This document shows, one piece after another, positions 53,741 to 62,594 of a stretch of DNA of 64,000 nt (positions are counted from its first letter, which is position 1; each line of letters starts with the position of its first letter). The position numbers were made by a program, and so were the translations under genes. Location: assembly GCF_900119825.1 (NCBI RefSeq), contig NZ_FPKR01000004.1, positions 248,001-312,000 on the forward strand, given 5' to 3'. Below the pieces are notes generated by a model. The model was not told where the DNA came from and made no database searches. It worked only from the letters and a program-made list of their open reading frames with translations. The stretch is from Chitinimonas taiwanensis DSM 18899. GTDB lineage: Bacteria; Pseudomonadota; Gammaproteobacteria; Burkholderiales; Chitinimonadaceae.

Positions 53741-54502
53741 TTACAGCTTGTATTCTGCAGGAAGTGTTGCGAGCCAGCGCTTGAATTCAGCATCGAAAAT
53801 CCGCTCGTAAAGCTGATCTGTCGATAGATTAGACAAGTCGGTTAGGCGATGGAAAGTGCAACCTTCAACCTCTTCCGCAGCCCGTTTCATCAATTGGAAT
53901 TTGACACTGCGATCGCTGTTTGCGCCAATCAGAACCACAAATGTGCCAATAGAGGACAGCTCTTTCAGTTGGGAAATGAAGAATTCTTCGTCGCCCATGT
54001 CTTCGCCATCGGAAATGAAGAGCACAAGGAATGCCTCTTTCTTATCGGCTACGGCAGCCTCGGGCTTCTTCTTGCCAAAACTGAACAGGCTCTTCAACAA
54101 CGCACCTGTTTTTTTGGCCATGCTGTCGCTCTTCAGCAGTGCTTGCAGCGCATTGCCATAGTCGGTCGACCCCCACAAGATGGAATCAGCACGCTTCAGA
54201 AACTCCTCGCGAATATTCTCTGCATGATCTATCGAATAGTCACCAGTATCTTTGGCTCGATCGGAAAAGCCGATGATCTGAATATTGCGATCAGGGTCAA
54301 TCTCGCCAGCAATCGCCAATGCCGCTGTAAAGAATGGGTCAACCACATAGGCGCCCTTTGCATTCTTTTTGGTGAATTCATCCTCAAAAGATCCACTGAC
54401 ATCCGCAAACAATTTCATATTGATCTTGAATGAGGGTGGGACATCCTGCTTATTGAGAATCAGACGAACTTTTTCCTGCTCTTTTGCCATGGGCAAGCTC
54501 AT
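53741..54502 (-). CDS. vWA-domain protein (TerF/TerY-like)
   Basis: A 253-residue von Willebrand A domain protein. The MIDAS residues that hold a divalent metal are complete: D34-x-S36-x-S38 in DVSGS, T113 in GSTDYG and D165 in ISDGEDMGDEE. In ter-type clusters such proteins pair with TerD and TelA proteins and are thought to arrange complexes around metals. It is the first gene of the operon, with a CAGGAG ribosome site and an A/T-rich upstream region. Base composition is visibly lower in GC than in the flanking genes. Confidence 0.88.
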   Translation of the reverse strand: MSLPMAKEQEKVRLILNKQDVPPSFKINMKLFADVSGSFEDEFTKKNAKGAYVVDPFFTAALAIAGEIDPDRNIQIIGFSDRAKDTGDYSIDHAENIREEFLKRADSILWGSTDYGNALQALLKSDSMAKKTGALLKSLFSFGKKKPEAAVADKKEAFLVLFISDGEDMGDEEFFISQLKELSSIGTFVVLIGANSDRSVKFQLMKRAAEEVEGCTFHRLTDLSNLSTDQLYERIFDAEFKRWLATLPAEYKL

Positions 54503-54942
54503 TATTTACTCCTGTGGTATTAAAGGATGGGTAGGTTGGGATGGTGGTATTTCAAAAGGTTCAATGCGTGATATTAAATTTCAAATATCGTTCTAGCTCA
54601 CTGAGTAGCGTGTCTACTGATCGGCGAGTCCGGGCGGATTATACTTTGACGACCATCGAAATGGCATGTGAAAAGGGCACAATTCGCCTGCGCGGCGAGC
54701 TTACCATTCAGGCTGGCATTGCGCCTCGCCTTGCCGTGGACTGATGTGCAAGCTTTTTCTGCCTTGCAACGTCATGGCAGGCACCACGCTTCACCGCCCT
54801 TCACCTTGTCAGATAAGGCGCCCTTTGGGCTTGAGGGATGCGCCTCTATCTTTTCTAGTCCACGGTTAGATGGTGACTTGGTCTCTAGTGAGGGTGGGGA
54901 GAGTACTTATAGTCTGATTTGCTAAAATATGAATTGCTCTGC
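54503..54942. other. A/T-rich gap upstream of the ter-type operon
   Basis: 440 bp without a gene I can support. It contains a 20-bp dyad (54570-54589) and must hold the operon promoter, but no clear -10/-35 pair is visible. A 9-bp inverted pair (CCGTGGACT near 54733, AGTCCACGG near 54857) may be chance. Confidence 0.5.
54570..54589 (-). promoter_or_regulatory. Palindrome upstream of the ter-type operon
   Basis: GATATT and AATATC around AAATTTCA, about 68-87 bp upstream of the vWA start. Size and position suit an operator; no known regulator is matched. Confidence 0.4.
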
Positions 54943-55449
54943 TCATACAGGACGGCACTGTTGAAGCGTAGCGCGGCACTGGCTGATCAGCCCCGCTGGC
55001 CTTTTAATAGTGGGCTTACTGCCAGTACTCGACGATCTTGGTACCTTGTCACCCTTCAACTCGAATATCGATAGATGGACTTGTCCCGAGTTGATTTCCA
55101 GCCTTTCTACTGCCGCGGCATTCAGGCTGGTCATGATATTCAATATCTTGCATCGGTCGGCACTCATATTAAAGTGCCCGGCCTGCATATTTCTTAGCGA
55201 CTTCTCATACAAGCTTGCGCGTGGGTAGAGGCCGCCATAAACATCGTGAATGTAGACAAAGTCATCGGTATACATCGAGAACAAAGTATCTATATCGTTC
55301 GGCTTGGCTTCCTTCAGCATCATGCGATTCGATGCGTCATTGACTGCGCTGACCAGGGTTTTGATGCGTTCAGTGGGTAGCGGATTATGTTCGGCGCCTT
55401 AACACGCTACGGATAGCAGTAGGCCGACTACCATTGCAAGCCATTTCAC
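54943..55449 (-). pseudogene. NTF2/SnoaL-like lipoprotein gene broken by a stop after the lipobox
   Basis: A GTG at 55449 with a GGGGTAAG ribosome site begins VKWLAMVVGLLLSVAC, a textbook lipoprotein signal ending in the acylated cysteine, directly followed by TAA at 55399-55401. The same frame then continues without interruption as GAEHNPLPTERIKTLVSAV..., then a 126-residue NTF2/SnoaL-like domain (DIDTLFSMYTDDFVYIHDVYGGLYPRASLYEKSL). Codons before and after the stop share one frame, so a single-base change would restore a 168-residue lipoprotein. The distal part could still be translated from an internal ATG at 55323 but would lack export. Confidence 0.8.
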
Positions 55450-55508
55450 GCTCTTACCCCCTCTGTTGTAACGAATAGGCGGTTTTGTCGGGTGGACATT
55501 GTCAATCA

Positions 55509-55535
55509 AGTAGGGACTGCCGGCAGGCTCCTACT
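55509..55535. terminator. Hairpin downstream of the fatty-acid-hydroxylase gene
   Basis: AGTAGG and CCTACT enclose a palindromic CTGCCGGCAG. No T run follows, so it may be a processing hairpin. The gap 55450-55652 holds nothing else I recognise. Confidence 0.35.
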
Positions 55536-55652
55536 GTAAGTGTTGCGCCGGCAAATTAGGATTTGTTGCGACAGACATGAAAATTTGCTGCCCGCCCCCT
55601 GCTTGGCATGCCGTGCCACTCGACAGTAGGCTGGGTGGTCGCGACTGGACAC

Positions 55653-56903
55653 CTAGGCGGCTGCGGTACCCGTCCGCTCGGGCTGGCGCGGGATGCGCAG
55701 CAGGGCGTAGAGGCTGGCCGCCAGCAGGCTGAGCGCCAAATATTGGGCGCTGCTGGGGATGGCGCTGGGGCTGAGCCAGTGTTGGCTGAGGCCGATGGCG
55801 CCGGCGAGCAGCAGCAGGCGCAGGCTCTCCAGTGTGATGAAGTGGCGCTGGCCTTCCAGCAAGCCACCCAGCACCCACAGCGAGCCGGCCAGCAGCAGTG
55901 CATAGCCGGCCGAAGCGGCTAGGCTCAGGCTGGGTTCGATGGCGAGAAAGTGCACACCGAGCACGAACAGTCCGGCGAACTGGGCCAGGCCATACGTGGC
56001 CAGGCCTTTTGCCAGTGGCGGATCGTATTTGTGGAACTGGCCGATATCGTAGGCGGGCTTGGGGGCCTTCGCGATGGCGGCGGCCGGGCGCCAGCCCGGG
56101 TGCATGATCCAGACCTTGAGCTTGTCGGCCCAGTTATCGGCCAGCCGACAGTCACGCCAGAGCTCGGCATACACATGCAGATTGGCACGCAGCGGGTTCC
56201 AGCTCTTCAGCTGGCCGCGTATGCCATACACGATGTCCTCGCCCTCGCGTTCATCCACAAAGCTGCCGAACAGGTGGTCCCACAGCATCAGCATGCCGCC
56301 GTAATTGCGGTCCAGGCAGTAGTCGTTCTGGCCGTGGTGTACACGGTGATTGGAGGGCGAGGCGAACACCTTGTCGAACCAGCCCAGGTGGCCGATCTGG
56401 CGCGTGTGTATCCAGTACTGATAGAGCAGATTGATCAGGCCGACCACCACGAAGACCAGCGGCGGAAAGCCGACCACGGCCATGGGCAGATAGAACAGCC
56501 AGCTGAGCAGAAAGCCGGTGCTGGTCTGGCGCAGCGCGGTGCTCAGGTTGTATTCCTCACTGCTGTGGTGGACCACATGGGCAGCCCAGAGGATGTTTAT
56601 CTCGTGGCCCATGCGGTGCAGCCAGTAATAGCAGAAGTCATAGGCGAGCAGGGCGAGTGCCCAGACCCACCAGGCGTTCTGAGGCAGCTCGAACAGCGCG
56701 GCGTGCTGCCAGACCAGGGTATAGATGCCGACCAGGAAGAGCTTGGTGAACAGGCCGACCACCTGGCTCAGTACGCCGAGGCCGATGCTGGAGACAGTGT
56801 CGGTGATGCGGTAGGTATTGGCCTGGCGGCGCCAGCCCAGCGCCAGCTCGATCAGGATCAGCGCGATGAATACGGGGGCGGCGTAGACGATGGGGTTGAG
56901 CAT
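55653..56903 (-). CDS. Fatty acid hydroxylase/sterol desaturase superfamily membrane protein
   Basis: A 416-residue di-iron membrane enzyme. The eight-histidine pattern is visible: HRMGH (96-100), HVVHH (109-113) and HRVHH (186-190). About eight membrane helices are predicted; the C-terminal 120 residues add four helices not needed for catalysis. The layout resembles alkylglycerol monooxygenase-like proteins, so oxidation of an alkyl lipid is possible, but the substrate is unknown. It lies 91 bp downstream of an AraC regulator in the same direction. Confidence 0.88.
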   Translation of the reverse strand: MLNPIVYAAPVFIALILIELALGWRRQANTYRITDTVSSIGLGVLSQVVGLFTKLFLVGIYTLVWQHAALFELPQNAWWVWALALLAYDFCYYWLHRMGHEINILWAAHVVHHSSEEYNLSTALRQTSTGFLLSWLFYLPMAVVGFPPLVFVVVGLINLLYQYWIHTRQIGHLGWFDKVFASPSNHRVHHGQNDYCLDRNYGGMLMLWDHLFGSFVDEREGEDIVYGIRGQLKSWNPLRANLHVYAELWRDCRLADNWADKLKVWIMHPGWRPAAAIAKAPKPAYDIGQFHKYDPPLAKGLATYGLAQFAGLFVLGVHFLAIEPSLSLAASAGYALLLAGSLWVLGGLLEGQRHFITLESLRLLLLAGAIGLSQHWLSPSAIPSSAQYLALSLLAASLYALLRIPRQPERTGTAAA

Positions 56904-56994
56904 GATGGCGCGGGGAAGCGAAGGATGACCCGATGCTACGCCGCGCTTGCACGCTTGGCTTGCTGCAACGCGCCATGCGATTTGTGCTGCCGCG

Positions 56995-58017
56995 TCAGCG
57001 GCAGTGGCGCTGGCGGTACTCCTGTGGCGTGCAGCCCTGCCAGTCGCGGAAAGCGTGGCTGAAGGAGCTCTGTTCGGCAAAGCCGAGCAGCAGTGCGATA
57101 TCGCTGAGCGACATCTGCGCGTCGCACAGATAGCGCGCCACCAGCTCGCGCCGCAGCGCATCGAGCAACTGGCTGAAGCTGGTGCCCTCGCTGGCCAGGC
57201 GGCGCTGCAGCGTGCGTGGCGCCAAATGCAGGCGCGCGGCCACCTGCTCAAGCCGGCCTTCGCCCTGCGGCAGCAGCTCGGTCAGCAGCATGCGCACACG
57301 GTGTTGCAGCGACAGGCCGGCAAAGGCGCGGTCGAGCTGGGCCTGCGCTGCCTGCAGCATCGCGCGGTGTAGATGCGGGTCGGCATCGCGCACCGGCAGC
57401 TGCAAGAGCGCCGGGGAAAAAATCAGCGTATTGGCCGGCATGCCAAACAGCACCGGGCAGCCGAACAGCTCGGTATAGGGGCGCACATCGGCCGGTGCGG
57501 CGTGGCGGACTTCCACCCGCAGCGGGCGTGCATCGCAGCCGCAGATCCAGCGCCCATAGCTGACCCAGCCGGCCAGCACCGCATCATCGAGGCCCACGCA
57601 ACCCGCGGCTTCGGTAGGCAGCGGCGGTTCGCCCAGGCGCGCCTGCTGGCCGTCCTGTTCCACCAGCACTTCATGACGGCCGGTATCGAACACCAAGCGG
57701 CCAAAGCGCGGGATCAGCGCAATCGCCTCGCCCAGATTCGCGCAGGTCATTGCCACAAAGCCCAGCCCGCTGAAGCTGGCCGGGCGCACGGCCTGACCGA
57801 AGGCCAGGCCGATATGGGGCAGGCCAGTCTGCACGGCCGCCGCATCGAACAACCGCGCCAGCGCGCGCATGGCAATGCGTGCGAGCGGATTGTGCAAATC
57901 CTCGGCCGCCAGGCCGGCAGCCTGCAGCAGCGAAGTACGCGCAGCACCATGCCGCTCGGCCACTGCAAGCAGGGTCAGGACATAGGCGACGCTGGTGGTG
58001 CCAGAAAGCTGGGGCAT
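56995..58017 (-). CDS. AraC-family transcriptional regulator (OruR/ArgR-like)
   Basis: A 340-residue regulator with an N-terminal arabinose-binding-like domain of the OruR group (about 20-200; HNPLARIAMRALARLFDAAAVQTG) and a C-terminal AraC HTH pair at about 240-335 (VAARLHLAPRTLQRRLASEG; LSDIALLLGFAEQSSFSHAFRDWQGCTPQEYR). It probably controls the adjacent membrane oxygenase gene; ligand unknown. Confidence 0.92.
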   Translation of the reverse strand: MPQLSGTTSVAYVLTLLAVAERHGAARTSLLQAAGLAAEDLHNPLARIAMRALARLFDAAAVQTGLPHIGLAFGQAVRPASFSGLGFVAMTCANLGEAIALIPRFGRLVFDTGRHEVLVEQDGQQARLGEPPLPTEAAGCVGLDDAVLAGWVSYGRWICGCDARPLRVEVRHAAPADVRPYTELFGCPVLFGMPANTLIFSPALLQLPVRDADPHLHRAMLQAAQAQLDRAFAGLSLQHRVRMLLTELLPQGEGRLEQVAARLHLAPRTLQRRLASEGTSFSQLLDALRRELVARYLCDAQMSLSDIALLLGFAEQSSFSHAFRDWQGCTPQEYRQRHCR

Positions 58018-58207
58018 GCCGTGATGGGAGCGCGGATGAGGGCAGGGTGGCGCGATTATATCGGGCAGGCCATGAATGATCTGCGCTGGCGGTAAGCAGC
58101 GGTAAGCCGTGTAAACAAGTGTTGCAAAGCCGTGCGCCTGGCCCAGTGGCAGCGCTATAAGCCTTCACACCGGCAGCGCGCCGGATACTTTGCCAAGGAG
58201 CACGATC

Positions 58208-58525
58208 ATGCAACGCAGCACCGTCTTGTTGAGCCTGTTGTCCACCGCCCTGCTGCTGCCGGCCTTTGCCGGCGTGGCCACCCCTCAGCTCGATGCACGG
58301 CAGGCCCGCCAGGAACACCGTATCGAACACGGCGTGGCCAGCGGCGCGCTGACTACGCGGGAGGCCGCCCGGCTGGAGCACAAGTCCGCGCACATCGAGC
58401 GGATGGAAGCGCGCATGGAGGCGGACGGCAAACTGAATCGCGCCGAGCGTGCCAAGCTACACCACGCCATGGATAAGCAGAGCGCCCGCATCTATCGCCA
58501 GAAGCACGACCGCCAGTCCCAGTAA
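58208..58525 (+). CDS. Small exported protein
   Basis: A 105-residue protein with a signal peptide (to about residue 21, PAFAG) and a very charged helical body (EHRIEHGVASGALTTREAARLEHK..., DGKLNRAERAKLHHAM). It resembles small periplasmic proteins found in many proteobacteria with an EF-hand-like LTxxExxxL repeat pattern; the two ALTTREAARL and KLNRAERAKL segments look like an internal repeat. Function unknown. An AAGGAG ribosome site lies 8 bp before the ATG. Confidence 0.8.
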   Translation: MQRSTVLLSLLSTALLLPAFAGVATPQLDARQARQEHRIEHGVASGALTTREAARLEHKSAHIERMEARMEADGKLNRAERAKLHHAMDKQSARIYRQKHDRQSQ

Positions 58526-58572
58526 GCAGGTGCCGGCTTGGCCCCGCCAGGCTGGCCATATGCCAGATGGCA

Positions 58573-58605
58573 AAAGGGCGGATACCGAATCGGTATCCGC
58601 CCTTT
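58573..58605. terminator. Bidirectional terminator
   Basis: A perfect 15-bp stem (AAAGGGCGGATACCG at 58573-58587 and its complement at 58591-58605) with a 3-base loop between two converging genes. Flanking T runs are short on both strands. Confidence 0.75.
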
Positions 58606-58630
58606 GCCTGATTGCCTGATGCCAGCTGGC

Positions 58631-61600
58631 TTAACGCGCCACGCGCATCAAACGTGTGTGCAGACCATCGCTCAGTACCAACTGCCACTGGCCACCCTGG
58701 GGCAGGGCTCGCGTGTCGAGCTTGGCTTGGCCGCCTTCGAGCTGGCGTGCCAGCACGGTATTAGCCTGGCCGATGTGTTGCACGCTCAGATAGCGGTAGC
58801 GGCGCGCATCCCAGCTCAGCGTGAGCTGGCCGGCCTGTTCGCGCCAGGCGAGGCGTGGGCCGCTGCTGTCGCCAGTCTGGCGCGCGGCGCTTTGCGGCTT
58901 GTCGCCAGCCAGCGGCAGGGCCTTGCCCTGGCGCAGCAACTGTAGGCCGACGATTTCCGCCGCTGGCTTAGCCAGCTTGAGCTTGAAGTGCGCTGTCGGC
59001 ACGCTTGCATCGGCCACCTGCACTGTGCGCAGTGGGGCGTTCAGCATGCTGCCATTGGCCAGCTGCACTTGCAGTACATGGTCGCCCTCGTCCTGCTGCG
59101 GTTGGCCCAGGCTGCCGCGCACCGGTTCGAAGCGCACGCCGTCCAGGCCAATGCTGCCGCTGATCTCGACCAGCTCCACCGGGGCACGGAACAGCTGCTT
59201 GGCGCTGCCGCTCGGGTAGAGCCAGGCTTCCAGATGTGCCTGCACCTTGCTGTAGGCGTAGTCGGAGAACCACTGGCCGCCGCAATAACCCATCACATCA
59301 CTGGTGTTAGATGGGGTGGCGATCTTGTCCGCGATATTGTCGTAGATCATGGTTGGACCAAGCTGGCCGTTCGCATAAGGGAATCCGCCTTCAGGATTCT
59401 TTACGTTACCGCAAGGTGCGTGCGGACGACCAAAGTTGTGCCCAAGCTCGTGCAGGAAGGTGCTTAGGTCGTCGTCGTAGCGCGCTTCCAGGCCGATGCT
59501 GCTGCGACTGTAGCCGCCCTCTGGGCCGGGAACATAGCCGAGGCCGGCGGTCCCATACTCAAAATTGGGATCTGGTACGAAGCCGTAGTAGTGGCGTTTA
59601 TTCCCCTCAGCATCACGTAGGTCATTCAGTTCCCTCAGCGTTTTGTCCCACTCCTCGAATTCCCTGACCTTGCTGACCGAGGTCAGTCGGTAAGCCGTGC
59701 GCTGCTCAATATGCAGCGCGGTATCGGCCACCGGCAGATTGCGCACCAGATGGGTACGGATAGCGGCCAGGCTAGGCATGCTCGCGGTCAGATTGCCTTC
59801 GCTGATATTCAGCGGCACCACGGTCAGGCGCAGATTGGTGGCCTTGCCGACCACCGGGTCGCTGACTTGGCTGGCGCCGCGGGTCAGTTCGCGCAGCGGG
59901 TCGACATCGATCTGCAGGCTCAGGCCGCTGCGCACCCAACTGGCGGGCAGCTTGGCGTTGAAGGTTTGCGCCAGCACGCTGGCCTGCGGGGCGGCCGACA
60001 GGGTGCTCGGGCCACTCAGGCGCAGGGTGCCCAGCACGCTGCCGCCGGCGCTGGCGGTCAGTTGCACGGCGGGCGCGGCACTGCCTTCGCTGCCGGCCAC
60101 GAACACCCGCACCAGGGCCGGCTTGCCCGGCACCAGGCGTTGATAGCCCTCGCCCGGTGCCTGCAGATAGGTCTGGGCGACTTCCACACGCTGGATGGCC
60201 ACGGCCGGTTTTTCCGGCGCGCTGCTCAGGCTGAAGTTGCCCACGCTGATCGCCTTGCCATCGGCCTGCAGCACGATGGCGCCATTGCCGCCGGCCGGTA
60301 CCTGCAGCACCAGGCTGGTGGCGGTGCGGCTGACGATATTGGCATTGACGCCACCCATGCTGGCGCTGCTGACGCGGTCGAGCTGGCTGCCGCTGATCGT
60401 GACCTGGCTGCCGGCGTAACCACTGGCTGGGCTGAAGCCGCTGACCGTGACGGCAGGTGGCTGAGCGGGTTCGGTGAAGTTGCCCACCGCAATCTGCTGG
60501 CTGCCGACCATGAGCACGATGGCGCCACCGCCGGCGATGCTGCTGATGCGCAGCTGGCTATCGCTGACTGCGGTAAAGGTGATGCTCTTGCCGCCCATGC
60601 TGGCGCCGGTGACCTGGCCCAGGGCATTGCCGCTGATGGTGATCACGGTGCCGGCTGGCCCGCTGCTCGGGCTATAGCCGCTCACGCGGGTGACTGGGGC
60701 GAGGATCTCGGTCAGCACGCCTGCGGTGACCGCTGGCTGACGCTTGCCTTGCAGCAGCACCGCGCCGCCGCCCTTGGGCATGGCAAAGCGCAGGCTGCTA
60801 TCGCTACGCGACTGCAAGGCCACGCCATTGCCATTCACGCTAACGCTGGCCACTTCATCAAAGCCACTGCCGCTGACGGTAATGGTCTGGCCCTGCATTG
60901 CGCTGCGTGGTTGCAGGTCCTGTGCCAGGATGGGTGGAATCACCGTGAAGCTGTCGCTGCTGCTCAGCACGCTGCCATCGCTGCCGACCAAGCTGATCGG
61001 CCCCGATTGGGCGCCGGGCGGCACGTAGACGCTCAGGCTGTTGGCGCTGCGTTCGACCGGGCTGGCCGCCGCATTGCCAAAGCGCACCTGGCTGACCAGG
61101 TCGAAGCCATTGCCCTGCAGGGTGACCAGACGGCCGACCAGACCTTCGCTCGGCTTGAAGCCGGCGATGCTGAGGCTGACCTGCACGGTCAGGCCCTGCG
61201 GCACGGTCAGCACGGTGTTATCACCGTAATGCAGGCTGACATAACCCGAGCGTGCCTCGGCCGGCACGATGAAGCTGATCGCGCTGGTGCTCTGGCTTTC
61301 GATATTCAGCAGCAGGCCATTCAGGCGTAGCGACTGAATCTGCTCAAGGTGGCTGCCCTGCAGGGTGACGCGACCGCCGACTTTGACGCTGCTCGGTTCC
61401 AGCGTCGTCACGCTGGGCTGATTGCTGATGCGCACGCTTTGCGCCGACTGAGCCAACTGGCCCGCGCCCTGCAGTTCCACTACGCCGCTGACGGCCTGTG
61501 CAGGGACGACTAGGCTGAGCTGGCCATCCGACAGTACGGTGAAGCTGGCGGCCACGCGGCCCAACGTCGCGCGTTGGGTGCCTTTCAGGCCGCTGCCGCG

Positions 61601-61789
61601 GATATCGAGCGTATCGCCGGGCTTGGCGCTCAGCGGTGCCACGCTATGGATGGCCAGGCTGCTGACCGGCGGCTGGGGCTGGCTGGTGTTGGTCGGCTTA
61701 TCGCCGTCACCGCCACCACTGCCGCAGGCGGCTAGATTCAGCAGCAGGGCTAGCGCGCAACTGGCGCGCAAAAGAGAAGGGAAAGACAT
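58631..61789 (-). CDS. Lipoprotein metalloprotease with IPT/TIG repeats
   Basis: A 1052-residue surface or periplasmic lipoprotein (lipobox NLAACG). After a Gly/Asp/Pro-rich linker come about six IPT/TIG-like immunoglobulin repeats (about 50-540), each with a VxGxxPxxGxxGxxVTIxG pattern. A beta-rich domain follows, then a metzincin-type zinc protease domain with HELGHNFGRPH (H780, H784, H790) and the Met-turn VMGYC. The C-terminal 150 residues are beta-rich. Start at 61789 is chosen for the signal peptide. Substrate unknown; the M66/StcE-like type that cleaves glycosylated proteins is one possibility. Confidence 0.9.
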   Translation of the reverse strand: MSFPSLLRASCALALLLNLAACGSGGGDGDKPTNTSQPQPPVSSLAIHSVAPLSAKPGDTLDIRGSGLKGTQRATLGRVAASFTVLSDGQLSLVVPAQAVSGVVELQGAGQLAQSAQSVRISNQPSVTTLEPSSVKVGGRVTLQGSHLEQIQSLRLNGLLLNIESQSTSAISFIVPAEARSGYVSLHYGDNTVLTVPQGLTVQVSLSIAGFKPSEGLVGRLVTLQGNGFDLVSQVRFGNAAASPVERSANSLSVYVPPGAQSGPISLVGSDGSVLSSSDSFTVIPPILAQDLQPRSAMQGQTITVSGSGFDEVASVSVNGNGVALQSRSDSSLRFAMPKGGGAVLLQGKRQPAVTAGVLTEILAPVTRVSGYSPSSGPAGTVITISGNALGQVTGASMGGKSITFTAVSDSQLRISSIAGGGAIVLMVGSQQIAVGNFTEPAQPPAVTVSGFSPASGYAGSQVTISGSQLDRVSSASMGGVNANIVSRTATSLVLQVPAGGNGAIVLQADGKAISVGNFSLSSAPEKPAVAIQRVEVAQTYLQAPGEGYQRLVPGKPALVRVFVAGSEGSAAPAVQLTASAGGSVLGTLRLSGPSTLSAAPQASVLAQTFNAKLPASWVRSGLSLQIDVDPLRELTRGASQVSDPVVGKATNLRLTVVPLNISEGNLTASMPSLAAIRTHLVRNLPVADTALHIEQRTAYRLTSVSKVREFEEWDKTLRELNDLRDAEGNKRHYYGFVPDPNFEYGTAGLGYVPGPEGGYSRSSIGLEARYDDDLSTFLHELGHNFGRPHAPCGNVKNPEGGFPYANGQLGPTMIYDNIADKIATPSNTSDVMGYCGGQWFSDYAYSKVQAHLEAWLYPSGSAKQLFRAPVELVEISGSIGLDGVRFEPVRGSLGQPQQDEGDHVLQVQLANGSMLNAPLRTVQVADASVPTAHFKLKLAKPAAEIVGLQLLRQGKALPLAGDKPQSAARQTGDSSGPRLAWREQAGQLTLSWDARRYRYLSVQHIGQANTVLARQLEGGQAKLDTRALPQGGQWQLVLSDGLHTRLMRVAR

Positions 61790-61979
61790 CGCATATCCAA
61801 GGGAAAAACTGCGCAAAGCAGGCTGCCCAGTCCGCTAGGGATGAGCAAAAAGTCGCGATGCTAGCAACATTCCAACGGCATGGAAATGCATTTGTCATGT
61901 CGAGTAAAAGCACCATGCCCGGGCTGCCAGTCGCTGGCGCCGGGCATGGCAAGGCGGGGGGCGGGAAGGGCTGCGGTGC

Positions 61980-62594
61980 TCAGCGTGCCTTTAGCAGTGG
62001 CTGCAAGCTGGGCCAGACATTGGCCAGCAGGCGTGGCTGGGCCGCTGCGGTCGGGTGCAGCTGGTCGGGTTGGAACAGGTTCGGCTGGTCGGCAATCCCA
62101 TCGAGCAGGAAGGGCGGCGTGGGCAGGCGGTGGGTCTTGGCCAATTCGGCGAACATCGCGTCGAACTTTGTCGTGTAAGGCGCGCCAAAGTTGGGCGGCA
62201 AACGGGTGGCGATCAGCCCCACGCGCGCGCCGGCGGCACGGCTTTGCACGATCATCTTCTCGAGATTCTGCCGGGCAGCGGCCACCGGCAGGCCGCGCAA
62301 GCCGTCGTTGGCGCCCAGTTCCAGGAGTACGATGGCCGGCTTGTGCTGCTTGAGTGCGCTGGGCAGTCGGGTCAGCCCGCCGGCCGTGGTTTCACCCGAC
62401 TGGCTGGCGTTCACCACCTTCCAGTCGCTGCCGAGCTTCTGCTGTAGCAGGCTGGGCCAGGCTTGCGGCAAGGCCATACCGTAGCCGGCCGACAGGCTGT
62501 CGCCAAACACCAATATGGTTTTCGAATCGGCCGCCCAGGCAGCCGGGGTTAACAAACTCATCCACAGAGACAAGAACAGAACAATGCGTGCCAC
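61980..62594 (-). CDS. tesA: SGNH-hydrolase thioesterase/lysophospholipase TesA
   Basis: A 204-residue exported esterase (signal to AWA). Blocks I, II, III and V of the SGNH family are present: VFGDSLSAGYGM (Ser), ASQSGETTAGG (Gly), LLELGANDGLRG (Asn) and the final DQLHPT (Asp/His). It starts with a GTG at 62594 preceded by AAGGA; this start overlaps the divergent ybbA start at 62584. Confidence 0.93.
   Translation of the reverse strand: MARIVLFLSLWMSLLTPAAWAADSKTILVFGDSLSAGYGMALPQAWPSLLQQKLGSDWKVVNASQSGETTAGGLTRLPSALKQHKPAIVLLELGANDGLRGLPVAAARQNLEKMIVQSRAAGARVGLIATRLPPNFGAPYTTKFDAMFAELAKTHRLPTPPFLLDGIADQPNLFQPDQLHPTAAAQPRLLANVWPSLQPLLKAR

Noticed and set aside
54662-54900. Short frames in the gap upstream of the ter-type operon
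   Set aside because: No ribosome sites, odd composition and no similarity to known proteins.
56904-57251. N-terminal extension of the fatty-acid-hydroxylase gene
   Set aside because: It crosses into the AraC gene in another frame; the membrane domain begins at 56903.
61790-61816. TTG start nine codons upstream in the metalloprotease gene
   Set aside because: The ATG at 61789 gives a normal lipoprotein signal length; the TTG is less likely.
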